Positions 1 through 8,677 of a DNA stretch of 22,500 nt are shown piece by piece. Origin of the DNA: Cryptomeria japonica (lineage: Eukaryota; Streptophyta; Pinopsida; Cupressales; Cupressaceae); the NCBI RefSeq assembly GCF_030272615.1, contig NW_026728910.1, forward strand, positions 367,501-390,000, in the 5' to 3' direction. A model generated the notes under the pieces. It saw only the letters and a program-made list of their open reading frames with translations, was not told the DNA's origin and ran no database searches. The translations under genes and the position numbers were made by a program. Position 1 is the first letter of the stretch; the number at the start of each line of letters is the position of its first letter.

Positions 1-3000
1 GGCGACTACCAGTGCCAACCCCTTATCCCGCGACGCGTCCGACAAAGAGAACGTTCCAAGGCGGCAGAGGAGGTTACCAGCCGAAGGATGCAGTAGCAAT
101 AACAGGTATAGTTCCGCGGCGGCCGAGAAGACTCACCGCATAGGAATCGGGATGCGAGGCGAGGGATGCGGCGGGAAGGCCCCGACGGCTAAACGGAAGA
201 GGCTGCAGGGCCGCCTCGGAATGGTCCAAGCATCGGATGCGATTGGGACGACTACCAGTGCCAACCCCTTATCCCGCGATGCGTCCGATACACAGATAGT
301 TCCAAGGCGGCCGAGGAGCCTCACCGCATATCAATCGGGGTGCGAGGCGAGGGATGGGGCGGGAAGGCCCCAACGGCTAGACGGAAGAGGCTTCAGGGCC
401 ACCTCGGAATGGTCCAAGCATCGGACGCGCTTGGGGCGACTGCCAGTGCCAACCCCTTATCCCGCGATGCGTCCGATACACAGATGGTTCCAAGGCGGCC
501 GAGGAGCCTCACCGCATAGCAATCGGGGGTGCGAGGCGAGGGATGGGGCGGGAAGGCCCCAACGGCTAGACGGAAGAGGCTTCAGGGCCGCCTAGGAATG
601 GTCCAAGCATCGGACACGCTTGGGGCGACTACCAGTGACAGCCCCCTATCCCGCGATGCGTCCGATACGAAGATGGTTCCAAGGCGGCCGAGGAGCCTCA
701 CCGCATAGCAATCGGGGTGCGAGGTGGGGGATGCGGCGAGATGGCCCCAACGGCTAGACGGAAGAGGCCACAGGGCCGCGTCGGAATAGTCCAAGCATCG
801 GACGCGCTTGGGGCGACTACCAGTGACAACCCCTTATCCCGCGATGCGTCCGATACGAAGATAGTTCCAAGGCGGCCGAGGAGCCTCACCGCATAGCAAT
901 CGGGGTGCGAGGTGGGGGATGCGGCGAGATGGCCCCAACGGCTAGACGGAAGAGGCTGCAGGGCCGCCTCGGAATAGTCCAAGCATCGGACGCGCTTGGG
1001 GCCACTACCAGTGACAACCCCTTATCCCGCGATGCGTCCGATACGAAGATAGTTCCAAGGCGGCCGAAGAGCCTCACCGCATAGCAATCGGGGTGCGAGG
1101 TGGGGGATGCGGCGAGATGGCCCCAACGGCTAGACGGAAGAGGCCACAGGGCCGCCTCGGAATAGTCCAAGCATCGGACGCGCTTGGGGCGACTACCAGT
1201 GACAACCCCTTATCCCGCGATGCGTCCGATACGAAGATAGTTCCCAGGCGGCCGAGGAGCCTCACCGCATAGCAATCGGGGTGCGAGGCGAGGGATGCGG
1301 CGAGATGGCCCCAAAGGCTAGACGGAAGAGGCTGCAGGGCTGCCTCGGAATAGTCCAAGCATCGGACGCGCTTGGGGTGACTACCACTGCCAACCCCTTA
1401 TCCCGCGATGCGTCCGATACACAGATAGTTCCGAGGCGGCCGAGGAGGTGGGGGATGCAGCGAGATGGCCCCAACGGCTAGACGGAAGAGGCTGCAGGGC
1501 CGCCTCGGAATAGTCCAAGCATCGGACGCGCTTGGGGCGACTACCAGTGACAACCCCTTATCCCGCGATGCGTCCGATACACAGATAGTTCCGAGGCGGC
1601 CAAGGAGCCTCACCGCATAGCAATCGTGGTGCGAGGTGGGGGATGCGGCGAGATGGCCCCAACGGCTAGACGGAAGAGGCTGCAGGGCCGCCTCGGAATG
1701 GTCCAAGCATCGGATGCGCTTGGGGCGACTACCACTGCCAACCCCTTATCCCGCGATGCGTCCGATACACAGATAGTTCCAAGGCGGCCGAGGAGCCTCA
1801 CAGCATAGCAATCAGGGTGCGAGGCGAGGGATGCGGCGAGAAAGCCCCAACGGCTAGAGGGAAGAGGCTTCAGGTCCGCCTCGGAATGGTCCAAGCATCG
1901 GACGCGCTTGGGGTGACTACCAGTGACAACCCCTTATCCCGCGACGCGTCCGATACACAGATAGTTCCAAGGCGGCCGAGGAGCCTCACCGCATAGCAAT
2001 CGGGGTGCGAGGCGAGGGATGCGGCGAGAAGGACCCAACGGCTACACGGAAGAGGCTTCGGGGCCGCCTCGGAATGGTCCAAGCATCGGACGCGCTTGGG
2101 GCGACTACCAGTGACAACCCCTTATCCCACGACGCGTCCGATACACAGATAGTTCCAAGGCGGCCGAGGAGCCTCACCGCATAGCAATCGGGGTGCGAGG
2201 CGAGGGATGCGGCGAGAACGACCCAACGGCTACACGGAAGAGGCTTCGGGGCCGCCTCGGAATGGTCCAAGCATCGGACGCGCTTGGGGCGACTACCAGT
2301 GACAACCCCTTATCCCGCGACGCGTCCGATACACAGATAGTTCCAAGGCGGCCGAGGAGCCTCACCGCATAGCAATCGGGGTGCGAGGCGAGGGATGCGG
2401 CGAGAAGGACCCAACGGCTAGACGGAAGAGGCTTCGGGTCCGCCTCGGAATGGTCCAAGCATCGGACGCGCTTGGGGCGACTACCAGTGACAACCCCTTA
2501 TCCCGCGACGCGTCCGATACACAGATAGTTCCAAGGCGGCCGAGGAGCCTCACCGCATAGCAATCGGGGTGCGAGGCGAGGGATGCGGCGAGAAGGACCC
2601 AACGGCTAGACGGAAGAGGCTTCGGGTCCGCCTCGGAATGGTCCAAGCATCGGACGCGCTTGGGGCGACTACCAGTGACAACCCCTTATCCCGCGACGCG
2701 TCCGATACACAGATAGTTCCAAGGCGGCCGAGGAGCCTCACCGCATAGCAATCGGGGTGCGAGGCGAGGGATGCGGCGAGAAGGACCCAACGGCTAGACG
2801 GAAGAGGCTTCGGGTCCGCCTCGGAATGGTCCAAGCATCGGACGCGCTTGGGGCGACTACCAGTGACAACCCCTTATCCCGCGACGCGTCCGATACACAG
2901 ATAGTTCCGAGGCGGCCGAGGAGCCTCACCGCATAGCAATCGGGGTGCGAGGCGAAGGATGCGGCGAGAAGGACCCAACGGCTAGACGGAAGAGGCTTCG

Positions 3001-4079
3001 GGTCCGCCTCGGAATGGTCCAAGCATCGGACGCGCTTGGGGCGACTACCAGTGACAACCCCTTATCCCGCGACGCGTCCGATACACAGATAGTTCCAAGG
3101 CGGCCGAGGAGCCTCACCGCATAGCAATCGGGGTGCGAGGCGAGGGATGCGGCGAGAAGGACCCAACGGCTAGACGGAAGAGGCTTCAGGGCCGCCTCGG
3201 AATGGTCCAAGCATCGAACGCGCTTGGGGCGACTACCAGTGACAACCCCTTATCCCGCGACGCGTCCGATACACAGATAGTTCCGAGGCGGCCGAGGAGC
3301 CTCACCGCATAGCAATCGGGGTGCGAGGCGAGGGATGCGGCGAGAAGGACCCAACGGCTAGACGGAAGAGGCTTCAGGGCCGCCTCGGAATGGTCCAAGC
3401 ATCGGACGCGCTTGGGGCGACTACCAGTGACAACCCCTTATCCCGCGACGCGTCCGATACACAGATAGTTCCGAGGCGGCCGAGGAGCCTCACCGCATAG
3501 CAATCGGGGTGCGAGGCGAGGGATGCGGCGAGAAGGACCCAACGGCTAGACGGAAGAGGCTTCAGGGCCGCCTCGGAATGGTCCAAGCATCGGACGCGCT
3601 TGGGGCGACTACCAATGACAACCCCTTATCCCGCGACGCGTCCGATACACAGATAGTTCCGAGGCGGCCGAGGAGCCTCACCGCATAGCAATCGGGGTGC
3701 GAGGCGAGGGATGCGGCGAGAAGGACCCAACGGCTAGACGGAAGAGGCTTCAGGGCCGCCTCGGAATGGTCCAAGCATCGGACGCGCTTGGGGCGACTAC
3801 CAGTGACAACCCCTTATCCCGCGACGCGTCCGATACACAGATAGTTCCGAGGCGGCCGAGGAGCCTCACCGCATAGCAATCGGGGTGCGAGGCGAGGGAT
3901 GCGGCGAGAAGGACCCAACGGCTAGACGGAAGAGGCTTCAGGGCCGCCTCGGAATGGTCCAAGCATCGGACGCGCTTGGGGCGACTACCGTTGCCAACCC
4001 CTTATCCCGCGATGCGTCTGATACACAGATAGTTCCGAGGCGGCCGAGGAGCCTCACCGCATAGCAATCGGGTTGCGAG
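1..4079. repeat. 188-bp tandem repeat array (about 21 units), putative 5' ETS repeats
   Basis: A tandem array with a strict 188-bp step; for example the block CGCATAGCAATCGGGG recurs every 188 bp from about 890 to 3870. The first unit (1-132) is strongly diverged and carries unrelated sequence around 75-115. One unit near 1447 lacks 28 bp covering the CCTCACCGCATAGC segment. The last unit ends near 4079, where the sequence becomes unique. Units on the left differ more from each other than units between about 2200 and 3960, which are almost identical. No unit contains a TATATA motif. The array lies downstream of every promoter-like motif on the - strand, so if those are real it is transcribed as part of the 5' ETS. 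That placement is inference. Short frames of about 94 codons recur in each unit, but 188 is not a multiple of three and they are not genes. Confidence 0.9.
3378..3481 (-). repeat. Nested inverted repeat within a 188-bp unit (representative)
   Basis: Shown for one unit; the same layout recurs through the array. The outer arms GGCCGCCTCGGAA (3378-3390) and TTCCGAGGCGGCC (3469-3481) are perfectly complementary over 13 bp. A symmetric 10 by 10 nt internal loop follows, then a second perfect 10-bp stem, ATCGGACGCG (3401-3410) with CGCGTCCGAT (3449-3458). The apical loop is 38 nt and can add a GGGG/CCCC pairing. Many units carry TTCCAAGGCGGCC as the right arm, which on the - strand transcript turns one pair into a G-U wobble. 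RNA folding in vivo is inferred, not shown. Confidence 0.7.
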
Positions 4080-4433
4080 GCAGATTATTGGGAAGGGAAC
4101 CCCCTGGGATGCGGCTCAAGCAGTGCCCAAAGGGACTGGAATGCGGAATCACATCGAGAGACCCAAATGCTATACGAGGGCTCAAATCGAATTATCGATT
4201 TGGCCACGACATGGACGCATCGGAACGACTACCTTTGCCGAACCACTCGCAATTGCATCCATACCGAAACCAATAGACATTTCCGTTAGAGCCCTCGCAT
4301 AGCATTCGGGAATCTCGCATGCCCCTCTAAATCGACCAATGCTGGCGCTCAATGAAAATCCGAGCGCTACCACCGTTCGAGCGCCAGCATTGGTCGAGTT
4401 AGAGGGGCACGGGGGAGAATGCTCCAGTCAACA
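4080..4433 (-). other. Unique ETS leader between the 188-bp array and the first promoter
   Basis: This stretch is mostly single-copy. It still contains blocks related to the 188-bp unit: CGACTACC near 4222 and CGCATAGCATTCGGG near 4296. Its right part holds a long inverted repeat annotated separately. I see no credible coding region; short open frames here lack any recognisable protein feature. Confidence 0.6.
4320..4409 (-). other. Leader hairpin 1 (31-bp arms)
   Basis: Arms 4320-4350 and 4379-4409 are complementary over 31 bp with one mismatch, around a 28-nt loop. On the - strand the hairpin would start about 33 nt after the putative transcription start at 4441. The left arm also ends in GCGCTC, which could pair with GAGCGC inside the loop (4362-4367), so an alternative smaller hairpin exists. 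Related hairpins sit in the same place beside promoters 2 and 3, which argues that the structure is retained. It could be a pre-rRNA processing signal or a protein binding site; no function is established here. Confidence 0.85.
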
Positions 4434-4465
4434 CCTCCCCTATATAAGTTATTTGTCCGATTCTC
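4434..4465 (-). promoter_or_regulatory. RNA polymerase I core promoter-like motif 1 (putative 35S gene promoter)
   Basis: On the - strand this reads CTTATATAGGGGAGG, matching the plant rDNA initiator TATATA(A/G)GGGG, where transcription starts at or next to the last A before the G run (about 4441 here). It is the leftmost of 13 copies, with no further TATATA to its left, so it is the best candidate for the gene promoter that makes 35S pre-rRNA. The sequence behind the box, TTATTTGTCCGATTCTC on the + strand, is shared with the other copies. Read on the + strand, CCCCTATATAAG would also pass as a polymerase II TATA box; the rDNA context makes me prefer polymerase I. Confidence 0.65.
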
Positions 4466-4806
4466 GCACAACCGTAGTCTGCCTCGTCGAATCAAACAAC
4501 GGTCCCAGATTCCGACTTCCGTTCCGTAGAGACCCAAAAGCTAGATGGAGGCTCGCAAGAAAGAGAGTCGGCGCATAGCAATCGGGTTTCTCGAACGTTT
4601 AGGGACCGAGCTCACTTGCGGATAGGGCAAAATCCGCCAAGCAACCCAAAAGCTAGACGGGGGCTCGAATCGAATCGCCTAGGCGGCCACAACAACGACG
4701 TGTTGGATCGACTACCAGTGCCAAACCATTCAGCAAGACTAGTCTGTGTCGAGGCCGGATAGAGATTCTCAGAGAGCGCCCGCATAGCATTTAGGAGACC
4801 TGCCGC

Positions 4807-4897
4807 GTCCCTCACACTCGACAAATGGTGGTGCACGTTTATAAATCCGAGCGATCCCAACCCTTTCAAGCACCAACATCGGTCGAGATAGAGGGGC
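4807..4897 (-). other. Leader hairpin 2
   Basis: Arms 4807-4834 and 4870-4897 match at 21 of 28 positions around a 35-nt loop, in the same place relative to promoter 2 as hairpin 1 is to promoter 1 (right arm ends 33 bp from the TATATA). The pair T4832-A4872 replaces C4346-G4383 of hairpin 1, a compensatory change that keeps the stem. Confidence 0.7.
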
Positions 4898-4923
4898 ACG
4901 GAGGGGGCTGCGTGAGACAACAC

Positions 4924-4955
4924 AGTCCCCTATATAAGTTATTTGTCCGATTCTC
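4924..4955 (-). promoter_or_regulatory. Polymerase I promoter-like motif 2 (putative spacer promoter)
   Basis: The - strand reads TATATAGGGGACT instead of TATATAGGGGAGG, the only copy with this change directly after the G run. The putative start is near 4931. The flank TTATTTGTCCGATTCTC is unchanged from motif 1. Confidence 0.55.
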
Positions 4956-5245
4956 ACACATCCGAAGAATGGTCATCAAATCGGACAACAGCCCAAACTT
5001 CCGACTTCCGTCCCAGAAAGCCCAAGAGCTATCTAAAACGTTCATGGCCGGAACTCGATCGCGGCTATACCAGTCCGCCAAGCAACCCAAAAGCTAGACT
5101 GGAGCTCTAGTCGAATCACCTCTGTGGCCATTGCAAGGACGTGTTGGAGCGACTACCATTGCCGAACCATTCCGCAGGTCGAGTCCATACCAAGGCCGCA
5201 TAGAGATTCACGATGAGCTCCTGCATAGCAATCAGGAGACTTGCC

Positions 5246-5339
5246 GTGTCCATCACAATCGATAAATCCTGGTGCAAGATTTTTGCATCCGAGCGCTCCA
5301 ACCAGTCGAGCACCAGCATCAATCGACATAAACGGGCAC
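5246..5339 (-). other. Leader hairpin 3
   Basis: Arms 5246-5275 and 5310-5339 pair imperfectly around a 34-nt loop. The loop-proximal part (CTGGTGC with GCACCAG) and the TCGAT/ATCGA core are intact. T5263-A5322 replaces C4336-G4393 of hairpin 1 and C4822-G4882 of hairpin 2, a second compensatory pair. The central part of the stem is weak. Confidence 0.65.
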
Positions 5340-5364
5340 GGGGGGAGGATGCTCGAGAACACTA

Positions 5365-5396
5365 CCTCCCCTATATAAGTTATTTGTCCGATTCTC
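5365..5396 (-). promoter_or_regulatory. Polymerase I promoter-like motif 3 (putative spacer promoter)
   Basis: Same core as motif 1 (- strand TATATAGGGGAGG, putative start near 5372) and the same TTATTTGTCCGATTCTC flank. This is the last copy with a leader hairpin; copies further right lack it. Confidence 0.58.
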
Positions 5397-5512
5397 AAGC
5401 AGCCGAAGTCTGGTCATCGAATCGGGTCAAAGACCACAACTTCCGACTTTACCCACAATGCAAGTCATCGAATCGAACATCGGCCCCCGAGTCGGACTCC
5501 ATGCGTATGTCA

Positions 5513-5800
5513 GGTCATCGGACCCAAATTCCGCCTTCCTGCGCATGGCGGGCCATCAATATCAACTCGGTCATCGGACCCAAACTCCGCCTTTTTGCGT
5601 ATGGCACGCCTTCAAATCGGTCATCGGACCCAAATTCCGCCTTCCTGTGCATGGCGGGCCATCAACATCAACTCGGTCATCGGACCCAAATTCCGCCTTT
5701 CTGCGCATGGCACGCCATCAACTCGGTCATCGGACCCAAATTCCGCCTTCCTGCGCATGGCAGGTCATCGGACACAAATTCAGACCTCGCCAATATGCCT
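5513..5800. repeat. Short 50/56-bp repeats forming a 106-bp higher-order unit
   Basis: The block GGTCATCGGACCCAAATTCC starts at 5513, 5569, 5619, 5675 and 5725, with a degenerate copy at 5763. The spacings alternate 56, 50, 56, 50, then 38, so the real unit is a 106-bp dimer. The same block reappears twice in each 311-bp repeat to the right, linking the two families. The segment 5397-5512 before it is a diverged version of the same material. No gene is visible. Confidence 0.8.
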
Positions 5801-5909
5801 ACGTATCGAATCGGTCATCGGACCCAACTTCCGACTTCATCCATACTGTAGGGTCTTTGAGGTTGGCGCGGTGCGCTCAACCCAGGGAGTCGACCCATCG
5901 AAGCATACA

Positions 5910-5941
5910 CCTCCCCTATATAAGCTATTTGTCCGATTCCC
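5910..5941 (-). promoter_or_regulatory. Polymerase I promoter-like motif 4 (311-bp class)
   Basis: Core identical to motif 1, but the flank changes from AAGTTATTTG to AAGCTATTTG, as in all copies to the right. Putative start near 5917. Confidence 0.58.
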
Positions 5942-6220
5942 ACACCTGTGTAGTTTGCACCTCTGACCAGGACATCGACCCCAACTTCCGAACTCGACTG
6001 CAACGACGGCACCAGCGCCTTGGTGCGCACCTTGCGACGCACAGTCCCAACATTCGCCTTCCTGCACATGGCAGGTCATCGGACCCAAATTCCGACCTCG
6101 CGAGTATGCCTACATATCGAATCGGTCATCGGACCCAACTTCCGACTTCATCCATACCGTAGGGTCTTTGAGGTTGGCGCGGTGCGCTCAACCCGGGGAG
6201 TCGACCCAACGAAGCATACA

Positions 6221-6252
6221 CCTCCCCTATATAAGCTATTTGTCCGATTCCC
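6221..6252 (-). promoter_or_regulatory. Polymerase I promoter-like motif 5 (311-bp class)
   Basis: Identical core; putative start near 6228. GGGGAG at 6195-6200 is complementary to CTCCCC at 6222-6227, so a - strand transcript could form a hairpin at its very 5' end. Confidence 0.58.
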
Positions 6253-6531
6253 ACACCTGTGTAGTTTGCACCTCCGATCAAGACATCGACCCCAACTTCC
6301 GAACTCGCCTCCAACGACCGAACCAGCGCCTTGGTGCGCACCTTGCAACGCACAGTGCCAACATTCGCCTTCCTGCACGTGGCAGGTCATCGGACCCAAA
6401 TTCCGACCTCGCGAGTATGCCTACATATCGAATCGGTCATCGGACCCAACTTCCGACTTCATCCATACCGTAGGGTCTTTGAGGTTGGCGCGGTGCGCTC
6501 AACCCGGGGAGTCGACCCAACGAAGCATACA

Positions 6532-6563
6532 CCTCCCCTATATAAGCTATTTGTCCGATTCCC
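6532..6563 (-). promoter_or_regulatory. Polymerase I promoter-like motif 6 (311-bp class)
   Basis: Identical core; putative start near 6539. Exactly 311 bp from both neighbours. Confidence 0.58.
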
Positions 6564-6842
6564 ACACCTGTGTAGCTTGCACCTCCGATCAGGACATCGA
6601 CCCCAACTTCCGAACTCGACTAAAAAGACCGCACCAGCGCCTTGGTGTGCACCTTGCAACGCACAGTGTCAACATTCGCCTTCCTGCACATGGCAGGTCA
6701 TCGGACCCAAATTCCGACCTCATGAGCATACCTACTAATCGAATCGGTCATCGGACCCAACTTCCGACTTCATCCATACCGTAGGGTCTTTGAGGTTGGC
6801 GCGGTGCGCTCAACCTGGGGAGTCGACCCATCGAAGCATACA

Positions 6843-6874
6843 CCTCCCCTATATAAGCTATTTGTCCGATTCCG
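6843..6874 (-). promoter_or_regulatory. Polymerase I promoter-like motif 7 (311-bp class)
   Basis: Identical core; putative start near 6850. The 52-bp array begins about 90 bp to its right, which would be upstream for leftward transcription, a position where enhancer-like spacer repeats usually sit. Confidence 0.58.
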
Positions 6875-6960
6875 ACACCTGTGTAGTTTGCACCTCCGCT
6901 CAGGACATCGACCCCAACTTCCGAACTCGCCTGCAACGACCGAACCAGCGCCTTGGTGCG

Positions 6961-7705
6961 CACCAAAAGTGCGCACTTTTGGAGGGCACTTTTGTGCGCT
7001 CCAAAGGTGCGCACTTTTGGAGGGCACTTTTCTGCGCTCCAAAGGTGCGCACTTTTGGAGGGCACTTTTTGGAGGGCACTTTTCTGCGCTCCAAAGGTGC
7101 GCACTTTTGGAGGGCACTTTTTGGAGGGCACTTTTCTGCGCTCCAAAGGTGCGCACTTTTGGAGGGCACTTTTTGGAGGGCACTTTTCTGCGCTCCAAAG
7201 GTGCGCACTTTTGGAGGGCACTTTTTGGAGGGCACTTTTCTGCGCTCCAAAGGTGCGCACTTTTGGAGGGCACTTTTTGGAGGGCACTTTTCTGCGCTCC
7301 AAAGGTGCGCACTTTTGGAGGGCACTTTTTGGAGGGCACTTTTCTGCGCTCCAAAGGTGCGCACTTTTGGAGGGCACTTTTTGGAGGGCACTTTTCTGCG
7401 CTCCAAAGGTGCGCACTTTTGGAGGGCACTTTTTGGAGGGCACTTTTCTGCGCTCCAAAGGTGCGCACTTTTGGAGGGCACTTTTTGGAGGGCACTTTTC
7501 TGCGCTCCAAAGGTGCGCACTTTTGGAGGGCACTTTTTGGAGGGCACTTTTCTGCGCTCCAAAGGTGCGCACTTTTGGAGGGCACTTTTTGGAGGGCACT
7601 TTTCTGCGCTCCAAAGGTGCGCACTTTTGGAGGGCACTTTTGTGCACTCCAAAGGTGCGCACTTTTGGAGGGCACTTTTCCTGTGCTCCAAAGGTGCACA
7701 CCTAG
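6961..7705. repeat. 52-bp tandem repeat array
   Basis: The block TGCGCTCCAAAGGTGCGCAC starts at 7033 and recurs every 52 bp to 7605 (12 starts, 11 full periods) with no differences that I can see. Each unit holds two GGAGGGCAC(T)n segments. Shorter 38-bp variants with one such segment flank the array at about 6995 and 7605-7642. The unit includes CCAAAGGTGCGCACTTTTGG, a 20-bp near-palindrome centred on GTGCGCAC. The array begins at the GGTGCGCACC that each 311-bp unit also carries, so it probably grew from it. Frames of 250-366 codons are open in several frames on both strands because 52 is not a multiple of three and the unit is stop-free; these are not genes. Confidence 0.93.
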
Positions 7706-7829
7706 GTGAGCACCTTCGACCACACCTTGTAGCACACCAAACTCTGACTTTCGACTTCATCCGCAATGCAGGGTCTTTGAGGTTGGCGCAATGCGCACAA
7801 CCAGGGGAGTCGACCCATCAAACCCAACA

Positions 7830-7861
7830 CCTCCCCTATATAAGCTATTTGTCTGATTCTC
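7830..7861 (-). promoter_or_regulatory. Polymerase I promoter-like motif 8 (157-bp class)
   Basis: Identical core; putative start near 7837. The flank changes to GTCTGATTCTC, typical of this class. It lies 987 bp from motif 7 because the 52-bp array sits between them. Confidence 0.55.
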
Positions 7862-7986
7862 ATACATGCGTAGCCTGCAGGAGCAATTAGGACATCGACC
7901 CCAACTTTCGGCTTCTAAACGAAAACAAGGTCTTTGAGGTTGGTGTAATGCGAACAACTAGGGGAGTCAACCCATCAAACCCAACA

Positions 7987-8018
7987 CCTCCCCTATATAA
8001 GCTATTTGTCTGATTCTC
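7987..8018 (-). promoter_or_regulatory. Polymerase I promoter-like motif 9 (157-bp class)
   Basis: Identical core; putative start near 7994. Confidence 0.55.
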
Positions 8019-8143
8019 ATACATGTGTAGTCTACAGGAGCAATTAGGACATCGACCCCAACTTTTGACTTCTTAACGAAAACAAGGTCTTTGAGGTTGA
8101 CGTAATGCGCACAACCAGGGGAGTCGACCCATCAAACCCAACA

Positions 8144-8175
8144 CCTCCCCTATATAAGCTATTTGTCCGATTCTC
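8144..8175 (-). promoter_or_regulatory. Polymerase I promoter-like motif 10 (157-bp class)
   Basis: Identical core; putative start near 8151. It has the GTCCGATTCTC flank rather than the GTCTGATTCTC of its neighbours. Confidence 0.55.
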
Positions 8176-8300
8176 ATACATGTGTAGCCTGCAGGAGCCA
8201 TTAGGACATTGACCCCAACTTTTGACTTCTTAACGAAAACAAGGTCTTTGAGGTTGGCGTAATGCGCACAACCAAGGGAGTTGACCCATCAAACCCAACA

Positions 8301-8332
8301 CCTCCCCTATATAAGCTATTTGTCTGATTCTC
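8301..8332 (-). promoter_or_regulatory. Polymerase I promoter-like motif 11 (157-bp class)
   Basis: Identical core; putative start near 8308. The nearby complement of the initiator reads AGGGAG instead of GGGGAG in this copy. Confidence 0.55.
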
Positions 8333-8520
8333 ATACATGTGTAGCCTGCAACAACGATTAGGACATCCACCCCAACTTCTGAATTCGTCTGCGTTGACCG
8401 CACCAAAGGTGCACGCCTTGGTGCTCACCAAAATCCGACTTCCGACTTCTTCTGCTATGCGGGGTCTTTGAGGTTGGCGCAGTGCGCACAACCAGGGGAG
8501 TCAACCCACCGAATGCAACA

Positions 8521-8552
8521 CCTCCCCTATATAAGCTATTTGTCTGATTCTC
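8521..8552 (-). promoter_or_regulatory. Polymerase I promoter-like motif 12 (157-bp class)
   Basis: Identical core; putative start near 8528. Confidence 0.55.
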
Positions 8553-8677
8553 ATACATGCGTAGACTGCAGCAATGATTAGGACATCCACCCCAACTTTT
8601 GACTTCTTAAACAAGACAGGGTCTTTGAAGTTGGTGCAGTGCACACAACCAGGGGAGTCGACCCATCAAACGCAACA

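Larger units (their letters stand above)
4434..5396. repeat. Promoter modules of 441-490 bp (three copies)
   Basis: Three promoter motifs start at 4434, 4924 and 5365, 490 and 441 bp apart. Each spacer repeats the same order on the + strand: a CCCAAAAGCTAGA block (about 4533, 4645 and 5085), a CGACTACCATTGCC-like block, a GCATAGCA block, an inverted repeat, then the CCCCTATATAAGTTATTTG promoter box. Several of these blocks match the 188-bp unit in the same order, so the two repeat families share an origin. The copies are well diverged, unlike the 311-bp, 157-bp and 52-bp families. Confidence 0.75.
5801..6960. repeat. 311-bp promoter repeat array (four promoter copies)
   Basis: Promoter boxes at 5910, 6221, 6532 and 6843 are exactly 311 bp apart and the intervening sequence is nearly identical. 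Each unit holds the TATATA box, a GACATCGACCCCAACTTCCG block, a CCTTGGTGCGCACC palindrome, two TCATCGGACCCAA blocks, and GGGTCTTTGAGGTTGGCGC followed by GGGGAGTCGACCCA. Open frames of up to 254 codons cross several units but occur in overlapping frames and carry no protein signature. Confidence 0.88.

Noticed and set aside
133-3962. Series of 70-94-codon frames on the - strand, one per 188-bp unit
   Set aside because: Repeat artefact: the unit is not a multiple of three, each frame ends in the next unit, and no protein feature is visible.
1-4079. CRISPR-like array
   Set aside because: The units are contiguous 188-bp satellites with no repeat-spacer alternation, and the 5S gene is of plant type.
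6748-7890. Open frames of 250-366 codons in several frames on both strands
   Set aside because: They cross the 52-bp array, whose unit is stop-free and shifts frame by one base per copy, so every frame reads the same peptide series. No start context, domain or composition supports a protein.
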